DNA of 64,000 nt from Prorocentrum cordatum (Eukaryota > Sar > Dinophyceae > Prorocentrales > Prorocentraceae): assembly GCA_963575745.1 (NCBI GenBank), contig CAUYUJ010018493.1:485631-549630 (forward strand), written 5' to 3'. Position numbers and translations under genes: made by a program. Positions 33,101 through 44,679 of this stretch are shown here, piece by piece (position 1 is the first letter of the stretch; the number at the start of each line of letters is the position of its first letter). The notes under the pieces are model-generated. The model was not told the DNA's origin and searched no databases. It saw only the letters and a program-made list of their open reading frames with translations.

Positions 33101-34350
33101 TCGTGATCGAGGCGACGCGCTTCGAGCTGAGCGGTTCGCGATTCGCTGCAGACAGTGGCCGCGTCATGGCCAGTCCGAATTTGATGGACAGGTGGATCAA
33201 CGCGTCGCTGCATAACCTCATCAGGTTCGTGCGCGAGGAGATGATACCTGGCTATCGTCTCTACACCGTCATGGGCGGGCTGACCAGCTTGCTCGAGGAT
33301 CTCACGAACTGGTATGTCAGGCTCAACCGTGACCGGATGCGCGGGAAGGGCGGTTCCGACGAGGCGTTGACCTCCTTGTGCACCCTGTTCGAAGTACTGC
33401 TGAATGTGTCCGTGCTTCTGGCACCTGTCACCCCGTTCCTCTCGGAGCACATGTATCGGAACTTGGCCAGGGCGCTCCCTGTTGGGCACCCCATGAAGGC
33501 GGGGTCTGTACATTTCGTCATGGTGCCCGAGCACAACACTCACGCACTCGACCCTGCCATCCAGACGGCGGTTTCGCGGATGCGGTCCGTGGTCGAGTTG
33601 GGCCGCGGTTGCAGGGAGCAGAGGAAGGTTGGTTTAAAGACGCCGTTGAGGAGCATGACCGTCTACAACCAGGATCCGGCATTCTTGGAAGACATCCGGG
33701 GTTTGCAGCCGTACATCGAGCAGGAGCTCGGTGTGTTGGCAGTGGTGTATTCCGAGGAGTCCGGTAAGTTCGAATTGATCCCGTCCCTGAATTTCCCGCT
33801 CCTCGGGAAGAGGTTGGGCAAAGGAATGCGAGCCGTGCAGGAAGCGGTAAAGAGCTTGAGCCAGCACGACCTTGCGGAGTTCCAGGCTTCTGGATTGATT
33901 ACCGTGTGTGGAGTGCACCTGAACTCCGCGGAGTTGCTCTTGACGCGGAGGATCCTGCATGGACCAGAGGACTCAAATCTGCATGCAAATTGGGATTTCA
34001 GCACCGTGATTGTCATGGATTTCGCTCCAGATGAAGACCTCCGGCGCATGGCCACCTCACGAGACGTCGCAAACAAGATCCAGAAGCTCCGCAAGGATGC
34101 CGGCTTGCAGCCGGGCGCTGCTGTGGACATGTGGGCCGAGGTAGTGCAAGCCAGGGACGATTCCCATCTGCGAGACGTGCTTGACAAGAAGGAGGATTAT
34201 ATTAACGAGTTGGTGCGATGGAGGCTGCGCAGCAATTCAACGTGGGATCCACGCGCAGAGATCCTGAACCAGGGCGTCTACAGCATAGAGGAGGAGGAGC
34301 TTCGCTTGACCATCACGCGGCGCATGCCACTCGACCCGCCAGGCGGCTGA
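30124..34350 (+). CDS. Cytosolic isoleucyl-tRNA synthetase (five-exon model)
   Basis: Charges tRNA-Ile with isoleucine. Class I motifs are HYGH (30468-30479, about residue 56) and KMSKR (32739-32753, about residue 607). The editing-domain motif [11 protein letters not shown] is at about 31177. [15 protein letters not shown] is also present, with Met where the family usually has Gly. Eukaryotic-type anticodon-binding and C-terminal regions follow. Exon model: 30124-30177, 30357-30608, 30814-31959, 32370-32867, 33040-34350, about 1086 residues, close to yeast's about 1070. The junctions 30608/30814, 31959/32370 and 32867/33040 restore an ungapped family alignment ([33 protein letters not shown]). 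The first exon ([18 protein letters not shown]) is inferred from [14 protein letters not shown] spacing; otherwise Met at 30345 would give a shorter N-terminus. An AG at 30116-30117 could serve as a trans-splice acceptor. No frameshift is seen. Confidence 0.93.
30186..30346 (+). mobile_element. Introner-like TIR element, copy a (first intron of IleRS gene)
   Basis: About 161 bp with imperfect arms: CATAGGCTGTCGTAGCTCCG at the left pairs with the right end (CGGAGCTCTGAAAGCATGTG), and GGTGCTGGA pairs with TCCAGCGCC. The centre has GGCGCCGCCCCTGGGACGCT, shared with copies b and c. It occupies nearly all of the inferred intron 30178-30356. More diverged than copy b. Confidence 0.7.
30609..30813 (+). 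mobile_element. Introner-like TIR element, copy b (second intron of IleRS gene)
   Basis: The 205-bp intron contains a hairpin with 41-bp arms (30636-30676 and 30741-30781) with one mismatch. The arm begins AAACTTTTGGCGCTCCG and ends CTTGGATTCGCGCTG. The loop carries GGCGCCTTCGGCGCC and CGCTCCGCGCGCC. The intron is flanked by a TCAAG direct repeat (30604-30608, 30809-30813), which looks like a target-site duplication. Splicing within that repeat restores the protein exactly. Confidence 0.85.
31960..32369 (+). other. T-rich intron of the IleRS gene
   Basis: 410 bp, overwhelmingly T with C, between GAC TTC GAG and GAG GTG GTC. It ends TCTAAG. The 5' end is GG (or GA if the junction is shifted by one codon), not GT. 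No hairpin is seen. Composition is unlike any other intron here. Confidence 0.8.
32868..33039 (+). repeat. GA-AG intron forming a hairpin (second element family)
   Basis: 172-bp intron starting GATCTGGGG and ending GGCGAG. Internal inverted repeats: CCACCACCGAGA (32891-32902) with TCTCGGTGGCGG (33004-33015), and GGCGGTGGCACCTTTCGAGC (from 32934) with CGCTCAGGCGTGCCACCGCT (32974-32993). The exon junction lies in a GGAGG repeat. Unrelated in sequence to copies a-c, so it is a different hairpin family. Confidence 0.75.
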
Positions 34351-34933
34351 TGGCGCAAGCTGTGCTTGACAGGCCAAGTTGGCCCCGCGCCCGCGTGGCT
34401 CCTCGGGGATCAAAGGAGACGTGGTGGGGTGTTGTGTCTGGACGAGCTGGCAAACTTCATCAACAGGATGCCGCATTTGATCAAGGATCCCGTTGCATCA
34501 ACAGATCCCTATTCGGCCCGTCTTTGGCCCATTGCGGCCCTGCGCCGCTGTCATCGCTTCAACATGGACGCCCACGGGCATTGCGGTATTCACGCCAGTC
34601 GTCTTACCGTGTGCGTTTTTGTTCAAGACGCATCGCGTTCACCGCCCAGCTTTTTCGGTCTTGATGGGCGAGCCGCAGATGCCCCCGAAGACGGGCTGTG
34701 GACACGCCAAGGCCCCCCAGGAGGTCGACTCCAAAAGGTTTCGAAATTGCCCAAGGACGGGCCGACAGGTCCCTGAGCAGGCCAAAGAGGGGTCAAGGTG
34801 GGCCCAGCCCGGCTCAGCAGGATATCCAGCATTCCAAGTGCGAGCATTCCCGTCTCGGGTCCCACGTTGGGTCCTGAGCCGTCCAACATAAATTCTGGAG
34901 CGTGCCCAAAACAGGACATCAGGACACATACAA
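34351..34933. other. 3' flank of the IleRS gene, no gene seen
   Basis: Includes a degenerate CCAAGA/GGCCC stretch at 34690-34830. Open frames here overlap repeats and are not protein-like. Confidence 0.4.
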
Positions 34934-35096
34934 CATAAACATAAATTTTCATCGCTCCGTGCGGATTTCTTGGACCTGCTTTGTGCCCCCCGTGCGGCGC
35001 CTCTGGCGCCGCCCCTGGCGCGCTCCGCGCGACAGGCCGGGGGGTCCAGCTCAGATCCAAGAAATCCGCGCGGACCGTCACAAGTCTATGTGTATA
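34934..35096 (+). mobile_element. Introner-like TIR element, copy c (outside recognised genes)
   Basis: Left arm about 34940-34978 (core GCTCCGTGCGGATTTCTTGG) and right arm about 35052-35090 (core CCAAGAAATCCGCGCGGACC), with a GGCGCCTCTGGCGCCGCCCC centre. Same family as copies a and b. It is not within any recognised gene, so it is either a free copy or marks an intron of an unrecognised gene. Confidence 0.8.
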
Positions 35097-35099
35097 CCG

Positions 35100-36230
35100 G
35101 CTTTCGTTTTTCTACAAGAGGAATACACCACATTCGAATCCGACAGCATGCTCTGCGAGGCGCCTGTGCGACCCCCAGGTTGGCAGACGAAAACACCTAA
35201 CAAGGCACCGCATGGTTTTGCTAAATGTGTGTATGGTGTGTTCGACGTGTCGGGGCAGAGTTCTGCCGAAGGGGCAGAGGCGGTTCCTGGGGTGCCCAGA
35301 GGGCTAACCTAACTAGAAGTCCAAGGCAGCGCCCACGGGAGGGCAACAGGGACAGCAAGTCGGTCCAGCAAGGCGTGTAGGGGGACGCTCTCGAAGCCGT
35401 GCTCGCCTTGACCGCCACAGAGCGGGGTGGAGGGCAGCGGGCGGCCGATCGGCGGAGCTCGTTTTTGGGCCACGCCGGGGGGGCTGCAGCCCTGACGCGC
35501 AGTCTCCCCGTGGAGTCCTGTGCGCCCGGTGGGCGGGCGGGCTCCAGTCAGGAGGGAAAGAAACACACAGACACAATTAAACGTCGATTCCCCAGAAAAC
35601 ATGGGAAAATATTGGAAGTGGGGGGGGGGGGAAGACAGAGACCCCGAAAATATGGGAACATATGGGGACTATTTTTATGTGTGTGTGTGTATTTATTTGC
35701 GTGACCTGGTGCCCCTGCATCCAGAGGCTTCCAGCTGTTCATCCCGCCGTCTCCGAGGGGATGGGGTACCCGTGACGATGTTCTGATGTGCGCCGCTGCC
35801 CCAGGGAGCGTCAGAAGGACGCATTGGTGGGATGCGAGGGGTTCTGAACGGGGCACAGCGCTCGGAGTAGGATGAGGATAAGGAAGCCGAGCAGCACGTG
35901 GAGGTCGATCACAAAGGAGATGTTGAGGTCGAGGGAGAAGCAGAGAACTCGTTTGGCGTGCTGTCGTTGGCGTCGTCGGCGTGTGGAGTGCTCCCTGACG
36001 GCGCTGCCAACGAGCGGAGGCACCAGATGTTCAGTTTGGGCAGAGCGGGAGCCGCAGTGGTCCGACTGGGCCGGCTGGCACGCAGATTTGTTTTTTTCTG
36101 TCTGTTCGGGTATCCCCACTGGCCCATCGAGAAGCAATGTCGAGGCGAGTTGTCGGGAGAGCGGGCACAGATCACACGATCCAGTAGTGAAGCAAATGGA
36201 CCAGTGATCGTGAACTCGGAGGCCTTCAGG
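35100..36230. other. No gene recognised
   Basis: Contains a short G-run at 35623-35632. A minus-strand frame of 108 codons (36137-35811) ends in a hydrophobic stretch (NISFVIDLHVLLGFLILILL). That could be a membrane-spanning exon, but it has no splice or family support. Confidence 0.35.
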
Positions 36231-36234
36231 ATCT

Positions 36235-37200
36235 TCCTTGAGCCATGCTGGAGTTCTCTTGGAGCCCTCATGTCAGCCTTGCAGGCGATGTTGGGGCTCT
36301 GTCAAGGCTCTTCCTTGGGGCTCTGCAAGCCATCGTGGGGCCGTCCGGGTCCTTTAAGTACGCCAGGGCCCGAAACGTTGATTCATGCTCGTTGGGCGCT
36401 CGTGGACGCCATTTGGGCCACATTGGTCCCGTCTGAGCTCTCCGTGGAGCTCTCTGACGCGTTATTGGGGCCACCATGAGGCCTCGGAAGCCCATCTGAA
36501 GCGAAAATGTGCGCAGGCAAACATACTTAGGTGACACAGAATTCGGGTTTTGAGTGGTTTGGGCATCTCAAGGCCGTCGCTTAGCGGTCTTGGTAGCAAG
36601 GCGGGCGAGTTTTCCAGCCAGTGCGTGGCCAGGTGCTCACCGTGCCCGTCTTCTCAGATGCCCTCAAGGCGGCCGGGGACGACCAGACAGGACGATCGAG
36701 ACAAGAGCAAACGAGACCAGGCGAGACAAGACACGCCGAGACAGCCTCCAGGACGCGGCCCAGGACGTCCTCGAAGACGTCCAAAGAGGGCCCCCGACAG
36801 GCCCAAGTCTCGCAGCACGCATGGAAGCTCCGTGAGCTGTGCCTTCTCGCTGCCTCGCTCCAGGAAGGGCTCCAGAGGCCTCAAGATGGCCTCGAGATGG
36901 CCTCGAGGTGGCCTCGAGATGACGCCAGCAGAGCCCCAAGGCGCGCTCCGGAGCGGCCCGAGGCGGCCCTGGGAAACCCCCCTAAAGGGGGGCGCAACAA
37001 GAGAGGCCCAGGCGGGCGTCAATGGCGCCAGGCCGCCGCCTCCCCCTCGTCCTCCCCCTCTCCCCCCCTCCTCCCTTCTCCCCCCTCCTCCTCCCTCTTC
37101 CTTCCTGTTCCCTCCTCCTCTCTTTTCCCGCCTCCTCCTCCTCCCCTCCTCCACCTCCTCCTCTTCTTTCCCATGCAGGGAGCCCTCGTCTGAGAGCCTC
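36235..37200. repeat. CCAAGA-type repeats in both orientations, then CTC tract
   Basis: 36235-36480 is the reverse orientation (TTGGGGCTCT, CTTGGAGCCC words) and 36650-37030 is the forward orientation (CCAAGATGGCC, CCTCGAGATGGCC). 37030-37180 is (CTC)n. No gene supported. Confidence 0.5.
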
Positions 37201-37830
37201 AAAGACGTCTACTACTCCTCCGTCCTACTACTCCGCAGAATCACCATACTACATAATATTAAGATTTCATACTAAGAATACTAAATCCGCGTAGGGGGGC
37301 GGGGGTGCTCCTTCGCGAAACCGCCCACGCCCGGAGGGCCACTGGGACTGGTCAGCCTACTGGGCGTGTGCGCCGTCCCGCACGCGGCCCCACCGCGCAT
37401 GCGCGCTTGCCCAGACCTGCCTCGGGGCCCTCTCGGGGCTGTGCTGCGGGCTCTCGTGGGCGTCCACTGGCGGAGGTTGCGGTAGCTCTGGCACATCTCG
37501 TGGACGACTCGTGGCCGGTTGGGGGAGCGTTCGGGGACGTCTTGGGTTGCCTATTGGCCGTCGTTTGAGTCTCTGGGTCAATATTGGAGGCGCTGTGGTT
37601 CGCCTTTGGATTTCTCGGGGGTCTCTTGGCCCCTTCAGAGGTCCCTGCGAAAGGTAGGAAGCGCAAGAACAGGACAGCACCCAACACACTGCTGAAGATT
37701 GCCGGTTCTCGCCTCGGCTTGCCACCATATTCGGGCCTTCTCGTCCACTTGCGAGGGAGGCTGGACGTCGATGCTGGAAGCGTCCGTGGGCCCGGAAGGT
37801 GCGTTGGGGGTCTGATTCTTGATTGATGTT
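37201..37830. other. Left flank of the assembly gap, no gene seen
   Basis: Mixed sequence unrelated to the DNA that flanks copy 1 at 6.8-7.1 kb, so the left junction of the duplication lies in the gap or is a misjoin. Frames running from here across the N-run are not real. Confidence 0.5.
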
Positions 37831-37930
37831 NNNNNNNNNNNNNNNNNNNNNNNNNNNNNNNNNNNNNNNNNNNNNNNNNNNNNNNNNNNNNNNNNNNNNN
37901 NNNNNNNNNNNNNNNNNNNNNNNNNNNNNN
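37831..37930. other. Assembly gap of 100 N
   Basis: Exactly 100 N, the usual placeholder for an unknown distance between contigs. Copy 2 of the duplication starts immediately to its right, in the middle of the Lys-rich gene. Confidence 0.98.
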
Positions 37931-39201
37931 ATCCTTATCGTTGTCTTTGGATGCTCGCTTCTTCTTATCCTTCGCCTTGTCTTTCTCCTTATCCTTCTCC
38001 TTGTCTTTGTTCTTGTCCTTGTTTTTGTCTTTGCTCTTGTTCTTGTCGCCCTTGTCAGTGCCCTTGTCCTTGTCGGTCGCACTGTCATTGTCTTTGTCCT
38101 TCTTCGGTTTCTTTTTCTTCCTATGTTTCTTCGTGTCGTCGGTGTCGGTGCTATCATCGCGCTTTCTCTTTTTGCTGCCGCCCTTATCTTTCTTCTTATG
38201 CTTCTTCTTGACCGTCTTGCTCTCGGAGTTGGTCGTGGATCCGTCGCTCGAGACAGTCTTCTTCTTTTTCGTCTTGTGTTTCTTGGGGGGCAGCTCCTGC
38301 TCTTCGCCCCAGTCGCCCCAGTCGTCATTGTCACCGTCCCATTCCTCCTCTCCCTCCTCCTGCTCGTGCGCGCTGTCGGACAACTCCTCATCCACGTCCT
38401 GGTCCGCCTCGTCCTCGTCGCGTGAAGCAGGGACCGTGCCCCCTTTCTCGATGATGCCCTCCTTCTTAGTGCCGAACCTCTCCAACTTGCGCGTGTGGTA
38501 GATCACCGTGCAATCCACCTTCGGGTCGAACTTGGTCAACCCGTTCTTCCTCGCGAACGTGGTGCATGATGCTGCTCGCAATGCCGACTTCAGCCTGTCC
38601 TCCAGCTGCTCGGGCGTGAGCCACTCGCCCTCCGTAGACGTTTCTTGCCTGGCCCGCGGCCCGGAACAAAAACACGAGACCGACCTTCACCCAGGGGGGA
38701 GGGGGTGATGCAGCAAGGTGTGGCCACGGGGTGCGGGAACGGGGCGCGGTGCGTTTCCCCCCCCCCATCCAACCACTTCTCACACCATCTACCTTGCCAC
38801 CAGCGCCCCGCTGCTCTTTTCCGCACCCCCCCCCTCCCCAGCCAGCACCCCCCACCCCTCCCCCTGGGCCATGGTCGCTTGTTTGTGTTTCTGTTTCGGC
38901 CGAGGTGCCACATGGTCTTCCTCGCGAGGATCACCGCCCCCGCGGCGGAGAAGTCTCTGTCGCATCTGTCCCAGACCTCTCGCAGCTGCGCCTTCACCTG
39001 GGGGGGCGCGACAAAGAATGTCGGCCTCCTCTGACCCCTCCGACCGCCGCCCCCCTGCCTCCGACTCCGACTCCTCCGACCCCCCATCCCCCGAGTCCCT
39101 TTTCCGATCGACTCCTCCGACTCCCCCGCGCCAGTGATCGTATCCGTTGTCGCCGTTGTCGTCGTCGTCGTTGTCGTCTTCGTCGTCGTCGTCGTCGCCC
39201 T

Positions 39202-39236
<35 letters not shown>

Positions 39237-39482
39237 ACCGCGGTGGCTTCGGCGGCGGCGAATCACCGTGGACGAGTGCGTGCTCTGGTACTTCTTCATG
39301 AACTCTTTCATGCCCTCATCCTGGATGTCAGAGCCAGACGACGTCTCGGTGATCTCCTTCAGGTGGCGGCCGAACATCCTGTCGCGGGCCCGCGCATAGC
39401 GGATGTCCTTCTTGCTTCTCGGCCCAGGTTTCTTCTTCTTCTTGGGCTGCTTCGCGACCTCGACCAGCCCGCTTGCCTCCAT
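37931..39482 (-). CDS. Lys/Asp-rich protein, copy 2, cut by the gap
   Basis: Same three-exon layout as 6792-8635: exon 1 39482-39267, GT donor, exon 2 from 38997, and exon 3 from about 38647 into the gap. The C-terminal about 100 residues are missing in N. Substitutions relative to copy 1 include GPRSKKDIRYARARDRMFGR (T to I) and changes in the K/D repeat (KDKNKDKNKDKEKDKE-type). All preserve charge pattern and reading frame. Function unknown. Confidence 0.6.
38650..38905 (-). repeat. Intron with terminal inverted repeats, copy 2
   Basis: Equivalent of 7807-8056. The arm near the acceptor reads CGGCCCGGAACAAAAACAC here (one further mismatch), so pairing is slightly weaker. Confidence 0.45.
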
Positions 39483-40842
39483 GGGTTGTGGGCCGCCAAG
39501 GGGTGATGATCAACGCCCACAGATACACCAAAAAGGGTGGCCAGAGCGCGAGTTGTCGGACCCCAGTGGGCGCTCCGACAACGCGCCTCTGCCTCCCTTT
39601 TCTCGGGCGCGCGCGTGGGCATTGCGGGCGTTCTGCAAGGTGGCGGGGCGGGGTGCAACAGCTGGAGCGTTCGGCCTGAACAGGCGCGGTAACGGCTCGG
39701 CCCAAAGCAGCTACGCTGGCCCAGCGGCGCACGAGAGCCCTGGCGAGGACGGTGCGCAATCATTGCGAGGGGTGTCGAACTGGGCGCGGCGCGGGTGGGT
39801 CGCGGGTTGGTCGCGGCACGGGTGGGCCGCGGCGCGGGCGGGTCGCGGGCGGGTGGCGGCGCGGGCGGGTCGTTGTGCGAGGGCGTGTTGAAATGGGCGG
39901 TGGGCCTCAGGTGTAGTTGGCGGCTATCGAGTGCTTTTGTCAGGACGGGGCGGGATCCGTGCGAGGGGCGCCGAAATGGGCGCGGTGCATCAGGTGCAGA
40001 TTCCCGTTGAGCCACCACCCGCCCCCTGGGCCCGCGAGGCCCGTCATCGCCCTCCTCCTCCTCCTCCTCCTCCTCCTCCTCCTCCTCCAATACCCTCGCT
40101 CTTATCCGCAGATTTCTAGGAGATTGATTTGCCCCCGACGCATTCGAGCACTGGGGTCACGAGAGCCTCCTGAAGGCATACTAAGCCCCCTGAATGGGCA
40201 TCCTGGGTGCCTCGTTCGGCGTCCTCAGTGGCCTCTGATGGGGGGCCCGAGAGCTTCACAGGAAGCCTCGCGAGGGCGCCGTTGGACCACCCCTATAACT
40301 TCGGAGTTGGCCCAAGACCCTGAAGAAAGGGGCCCCAAAGCACTCTGAGGCTTGAGCTGCGTTGCTTAATGAATATTGTTTCGCTCAGGTTATCTTGCAT
40401 TCGCATAGACTCGCCTAGGATTGCCTTAAACAGCTCAGATTATTTTAAATTCGCTCAGTTTACCTTGTATTCGCCTGGTCTCGCCTAGGATTGTCCTAAC
40501 TAGCCCAGGTTACCTTGCATTCGCTCGGTTTGCCGTGGGCCCCCCCCAATTGCTTAAGATTATCTTACGTTGCTTTGGATTCTCGCCAATTGCTTGGATT
40601 ACTTCGGGTTCCCGAATTTTGCCGAGATCCCAGTGGGAGTTTGTTGCGCCGTGGCAAGAGAAGCGCATTAATTAGATTTGATATTCAAAAGGTTCGAGAG
40701 GGTTCTGTTAATTGTTCAATGAGATTGCACTGGGTTCCCTTGCGATGTCGCGGGGCTTGGCATGTTTGTTTCGTGCGATTTGCGGAGTTACCCACATATG
40801 TTCCGAGATCGCATGGGTTTGGGGGGGGTTGCTTGCGTCCAC

Positions 40843-41333
40843 GATGTCTCTGGATGTCGCTGTTGTGTCTTTGGATGTCTTTGTTTGTCTCTGTTTTGTC
40901 TTTGAATGTCTTCGGATGTCTCTGTCGTGTCTTTGGATGTCTTTGGATGTCGCTGTTGTGTCTTTGGATGTCTTTGTTTGTCTCTGTTTTGTCTTTGAAT
41001 GTCTTTGAATGTCTTTGGATGTCTTTGGATGTCTTTGGATGTCTTTGGGTGTCTGTTTTAGATACATTTAGCGACATTTAGCGACATTCAGCGACATTCA
41101 GCGACATTCAGCGACATTTAGAAACATTTAAAGACATTTCGCGACATTTAGCGACATTCAGCGACATTCAGCGACATTCAGAGACATTTAGCGACATTCA
41201 GCGACATTTAGCGACATTTAGCGACATTTAGAGACATTTAGAGACATTTAGCGACACTTAGAGACACATAGCGACATTTAGCAACATTTAGCGACATTTA
41301 GCGACATTTAGCGACATGTAGCGACATTAGGAA
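40843..41333 (+). repeat. Decamer arrays, copy 2
   Basis: GATGTCTTTG-type units to about 41060, then ACATTTAGCG-type units to 41333. The arrays are slightly shorter than in copy 1, consistent with unit gain or loss. Confidence 0.88.
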
Positions 41334-41334
41334 A

Positions 41335-42075
41335 GTTGTCCGGCCGAAAACTGCGACATGTCTCAATTTTCGGGCCGAAAACTGAGACATGTCTCAGTTT
41401 TCGGCCCGAGAACTAAGACATGTCTCAGTTGTCCGGCCGAAAATTGCGACATGTCTCAGTTTTCGGCCCGAAAATTGAGACATGTCATAGTTTTCGGCCC
41501 GAAAACTGAGACATGTCTTAGTTTTCGGCCCGAAAATTGAGACATGTCGCAGCTTTCGGCCCGAAAACTAAGACATGTCTTAGTTTCCGGCCCGAAAATT
41601 GAGACACATTTTTGTTCTCGGCCAGAAAACTGCGACATGTCTTAATTTTCGGCCCGAGAACTAAGACATGTCTTAGTTTTCGTGGAAAAACTGCAACATG
41701 TCTTAGTTTTCGGCCAAACAACTGCGACATGTCTTAGTTTGAGGCCCGAAAACTGAGACATGTCTTAGTTTTCGGCCAGAAAACTGAGACATGTCTCAGT
41801 TCTCGGCCAGAAAATTGCGACATGTCCTTCGCTTTCGGCTAGAAAATTGAGACATGTCTTAGTTCTCGGCCAGAAAACTGAGACATGTCTTAGTTCTCGG
41901 CCAGAAAATTGCGACATGTCTTAGTTTTAGGCCAGAAAACTGCGACATGTCTTAGTTCTCGGCCAGAAAATTGCGACATGTCTTAGTTTTCGGTCTGAAA
42001 ACTAAGACATGTCTTAGTTTTCGCTCAGAAAGCTGCGACACGTCTTAGTTTTCGGCCAGAAAACTGCGACATGCC
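41335..42075. repeat. 31-bp double-palindrome satellite, copy 2
   Basis: Same unit as 10507-11290 with scattered unit-specific substitutions. After it, 42075-42360 differs from copy 1 by a local sequence change (includes a T-run and a G-run), possibly an assembly patch. Confidence 0.88.
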
Positions 42076-42499
42076 CGCGCGCGTTTTCTTCGCCCGACAA
42101 GGGACAAGGCTAATCCGTCGCATTCGTAAGACACGCTTGGTGGTAGGGTGTTTTTTTTTGGCGAATTGGTGTTTTTGTTTTGCGGGGGGGGGAGGGTGCT
42201 GGCCCCGCAAAACACTAAGACACGACAGATTTAAATGTTTTTGAGATGTGTTGAATTGACCATGTAACTAGTGTTGTTTCCTGGGAACGAAGACAAAGGA
42301 CTGGTCAGATCGATCCGAAATTAAGACAGGGGGTTTTTTCCGGCGCAATATCTAAGACCAGACGTCTTCAGACACTTTGAAATGGTTTTGAATGTTTTCA
42401 ACAGCCCTCGTTTCGGGAGCCGAAGGTTGAGACCTGTCCTAGTTCCCCGCCCGACAATTAAGACATGCCTTAGTTCTCGGCACCGAGACCTGGCCGAAA

Positions 42500-43570
42500 A
42501 CAGAACATGCATGGGGGGCCAAAGCAGCCACGATGGACCAGGATGCCTCCAAGACGACCAACGCATTTCCGAGGCCGCCCACGGGGCCCCCAAGACGGCC
42601 CAAGAGGGCTCCAGAGGAGTCTCCAGCACGGCCCGAAGAGGTCAACATCGATGGTGGAAAGTTGGTTTCGGGTTCTCGCTTGCTCGAGCTTCCGTCGGCC
42701 GAAGGCTGCCCAAGCGGCTTCGAACATGGCAGCGCGACGGCCCCAGAGGGGCCTCGAGATAGCCAGGGACGCCCGCAATACGGCCGCAAGGCAGCCCGAG
42801 AGTGCCCCTGGAGAGCCCAGGGCAGACCCAAGGTAGTCTCAAGCTGGCCCTACCCCCCCCCCCCTAAAAAATTGCCCAAGGCTGCAAAGGAGGACCCATG
42901 GACGACCCCAGACAACCCCGCGATGGCCCCTAACCGCCGCCCCAGACGACCACGAGGGCACCGAGAGGGCCCCACGATGGCCCAAGACGGCCCCAACGGA
43001 CCTCCAAGACGGTTCCTCAGGAGCTCAGGAGACACACCACATGAGGTCTACGTGGCTTTTGCAGGGCTGAGACGGTATGTGCCTCATGACGTTGTTCGTA
43101 GTATCGTCCCTTTTCTCTTCGCCACCGTCCTCGGCTTCGCCCCCCTCGTGGTCATTATCGCCACCACCACTACCGCAGTCATCATCACCACCATCATCAC
43201 CATCATCATCAGCATCAGCATTACCGTTATCATCATCATCATCATCATCATCATCATCGTCAACATCATCGTCATCGTCATCGTCATCATCATCGCCGTC
43301 ATCATCGTCATCAGCGCTAGCATCAGCATCATCAACATCAGCAGCATCATCATCATCGTCATCACCATCATCACCATCGTCAACATCGGCATCGTGTTCT
43401 TCACCCTCCGCGTCCGCCACAATTCTCGTCGCCATCCCCCCCCATCTACTCCTCATTGTCCTCCTCATCCTCTGGTGGCCGTCACCAGCAGCATCGCCAT
43501 CATCGCCATCATCGGCGACATTATCATCACCATCATCGTCATCACCATCCCCAGCGATTCGAGCTGACCT
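42500..43570 (+). repeat. Composite CCAAGA plus CAT module, copy 2
   Basis: Matches 11640-12700; the CAT tract (43170-43560) is longer by a few triplets and TCGCCATCATCGGCGACA replaces the copy 1 form near 43505. Confidence 0.65.
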
Positions 43571-44052
43571 GGCAGGGTTGCGGTACTTCCCGCAGACAGC
43601 TGTAAACATACAGATGTATATGTATGTCTGTATATGTGTGTATATATAATTAGGGAGATATCGTGCTATAGCCCCATCTGTTGCGCCCATTGGTTGGGCC
43701 CGCAGGTTGAGCGCACACGTTGCACCCGTATGTTGCGCCCCCGATAACAGCAGAGACGCTAGCCGCGCTCTCTATCAGCTGACGCATCTGGGTGCCCCCG
43801 TGCACGCGAGATACTTCGATCGGCTCTTCGTTGCACTGATCGGAAAGCGGTGGCTGGGGCCGTCGGCAGCCCGACAGGATCGGACGAGCATGCAGAGGAA
43901 CCAGTTGCAAGCGTCGGCGTGCTCATCTCGCCGATCTAAAGTGAGATGCTTGGGCATCGGGCGGGCCGCGCGTGGGTCGCGAGTTGGGTGGCCGAACGGG
44001 TCGCGGGTTGGTTCGCGAGGGATGTTGCCCCCCCCGCCCCCCTCCACCATCC

Positions 44053-44679
44053 TCACACCTCCTCCCCATGCCTCCGCATCCTCCGTCGAGTTTGCCCTCG
44101 GCCGTAGTGGTGATCGATGCTCCTGTCCAAGCCAACGATCTGCTGGAGCTCCATGGTGGTCGGGGGCCGCAGCGCCCTGGCAGCAGCGTCCAAGCGCGCC
44201 CACTCCTGTCTAGCGATTTCCCCCTCGTACCAGACATTCTCCAGCTGCAAAAGCAGGCGCTTGGACTGCTTCCGCAGCAGACACCAGTTTGCCCTTGCCA
44301 CAATCGCCGCCGACCACGCCCTGGACGCGACGCTCCGCGCGGCGAGCGACTCGGGCGTCGCGGCGACATATGCTCCCACGGGTTCACGCATGGTCTCGGA
44401 CGGCACGGCGGGCGCCGCCTCGGTCTCGGCCGCCTCGGCCTCATCCGAGTTGGAGGCGGGTGGCAGCGGCGCCAGCAGCCGCCAGAGGGCCTCGCCCTCG
44501 AGCTTCACCTCGCCCTCGAGCGTCACGGGCTCGGTCCGCTGCCGTTTGAGTGGAGGCGTTTGCGGCTTGTTTTGTGACATGGCCCCGCTGCAAGCGAGCG
44601 AAGTCGATCGTAGGGCCTCGAGCAATGCGGCGACGAACGCATCATCACCATCATCATCGCCATCACCCGCCCACTCCAC
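44053..44679 (-). CDS. Unknown Ala/Glu-rich protein, copy 2
   Basis: Same protein as 13226-13801 (starts MEWAGDGDDDGDDAFVA; MSQNKPQTPPLKRQRTEP). The copy 1 stop TAA is TAC here, so the frame continues through YGRGQTRRRMRRHGEEV. Substitutions are few and spread over the frame, including SP to SQ in the possible phosphorylation site. Function unknown. Confidence 0.5.
   Translation of the reverse strand: MEWAGDGDDDGDDAFVAALLEALRSTSLACSGAMSQNKPQTPPLKRQRTEPVTLEGEVKLEGEALWRLLAPLPPASNSDEAEAAETEAAPAVPSETMREPVGAYVAATPESLAARSVASRAWSAAIVARANWCLLRKQSKRLLLQLENVWYEGEIARQEWARLDAAARALRPPTTMELQQIVGLDRSIDHHYGRGQTRRRMRRHGEEV

Noticed and set aside
37352-38581. Long minus-strand frame running from the Lys-rich gene across the N gap
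   Set aside because: The join exists only because N is translated as X; the DNA left of the gap is unrelated to the C-terminal exon seen in copy 1.
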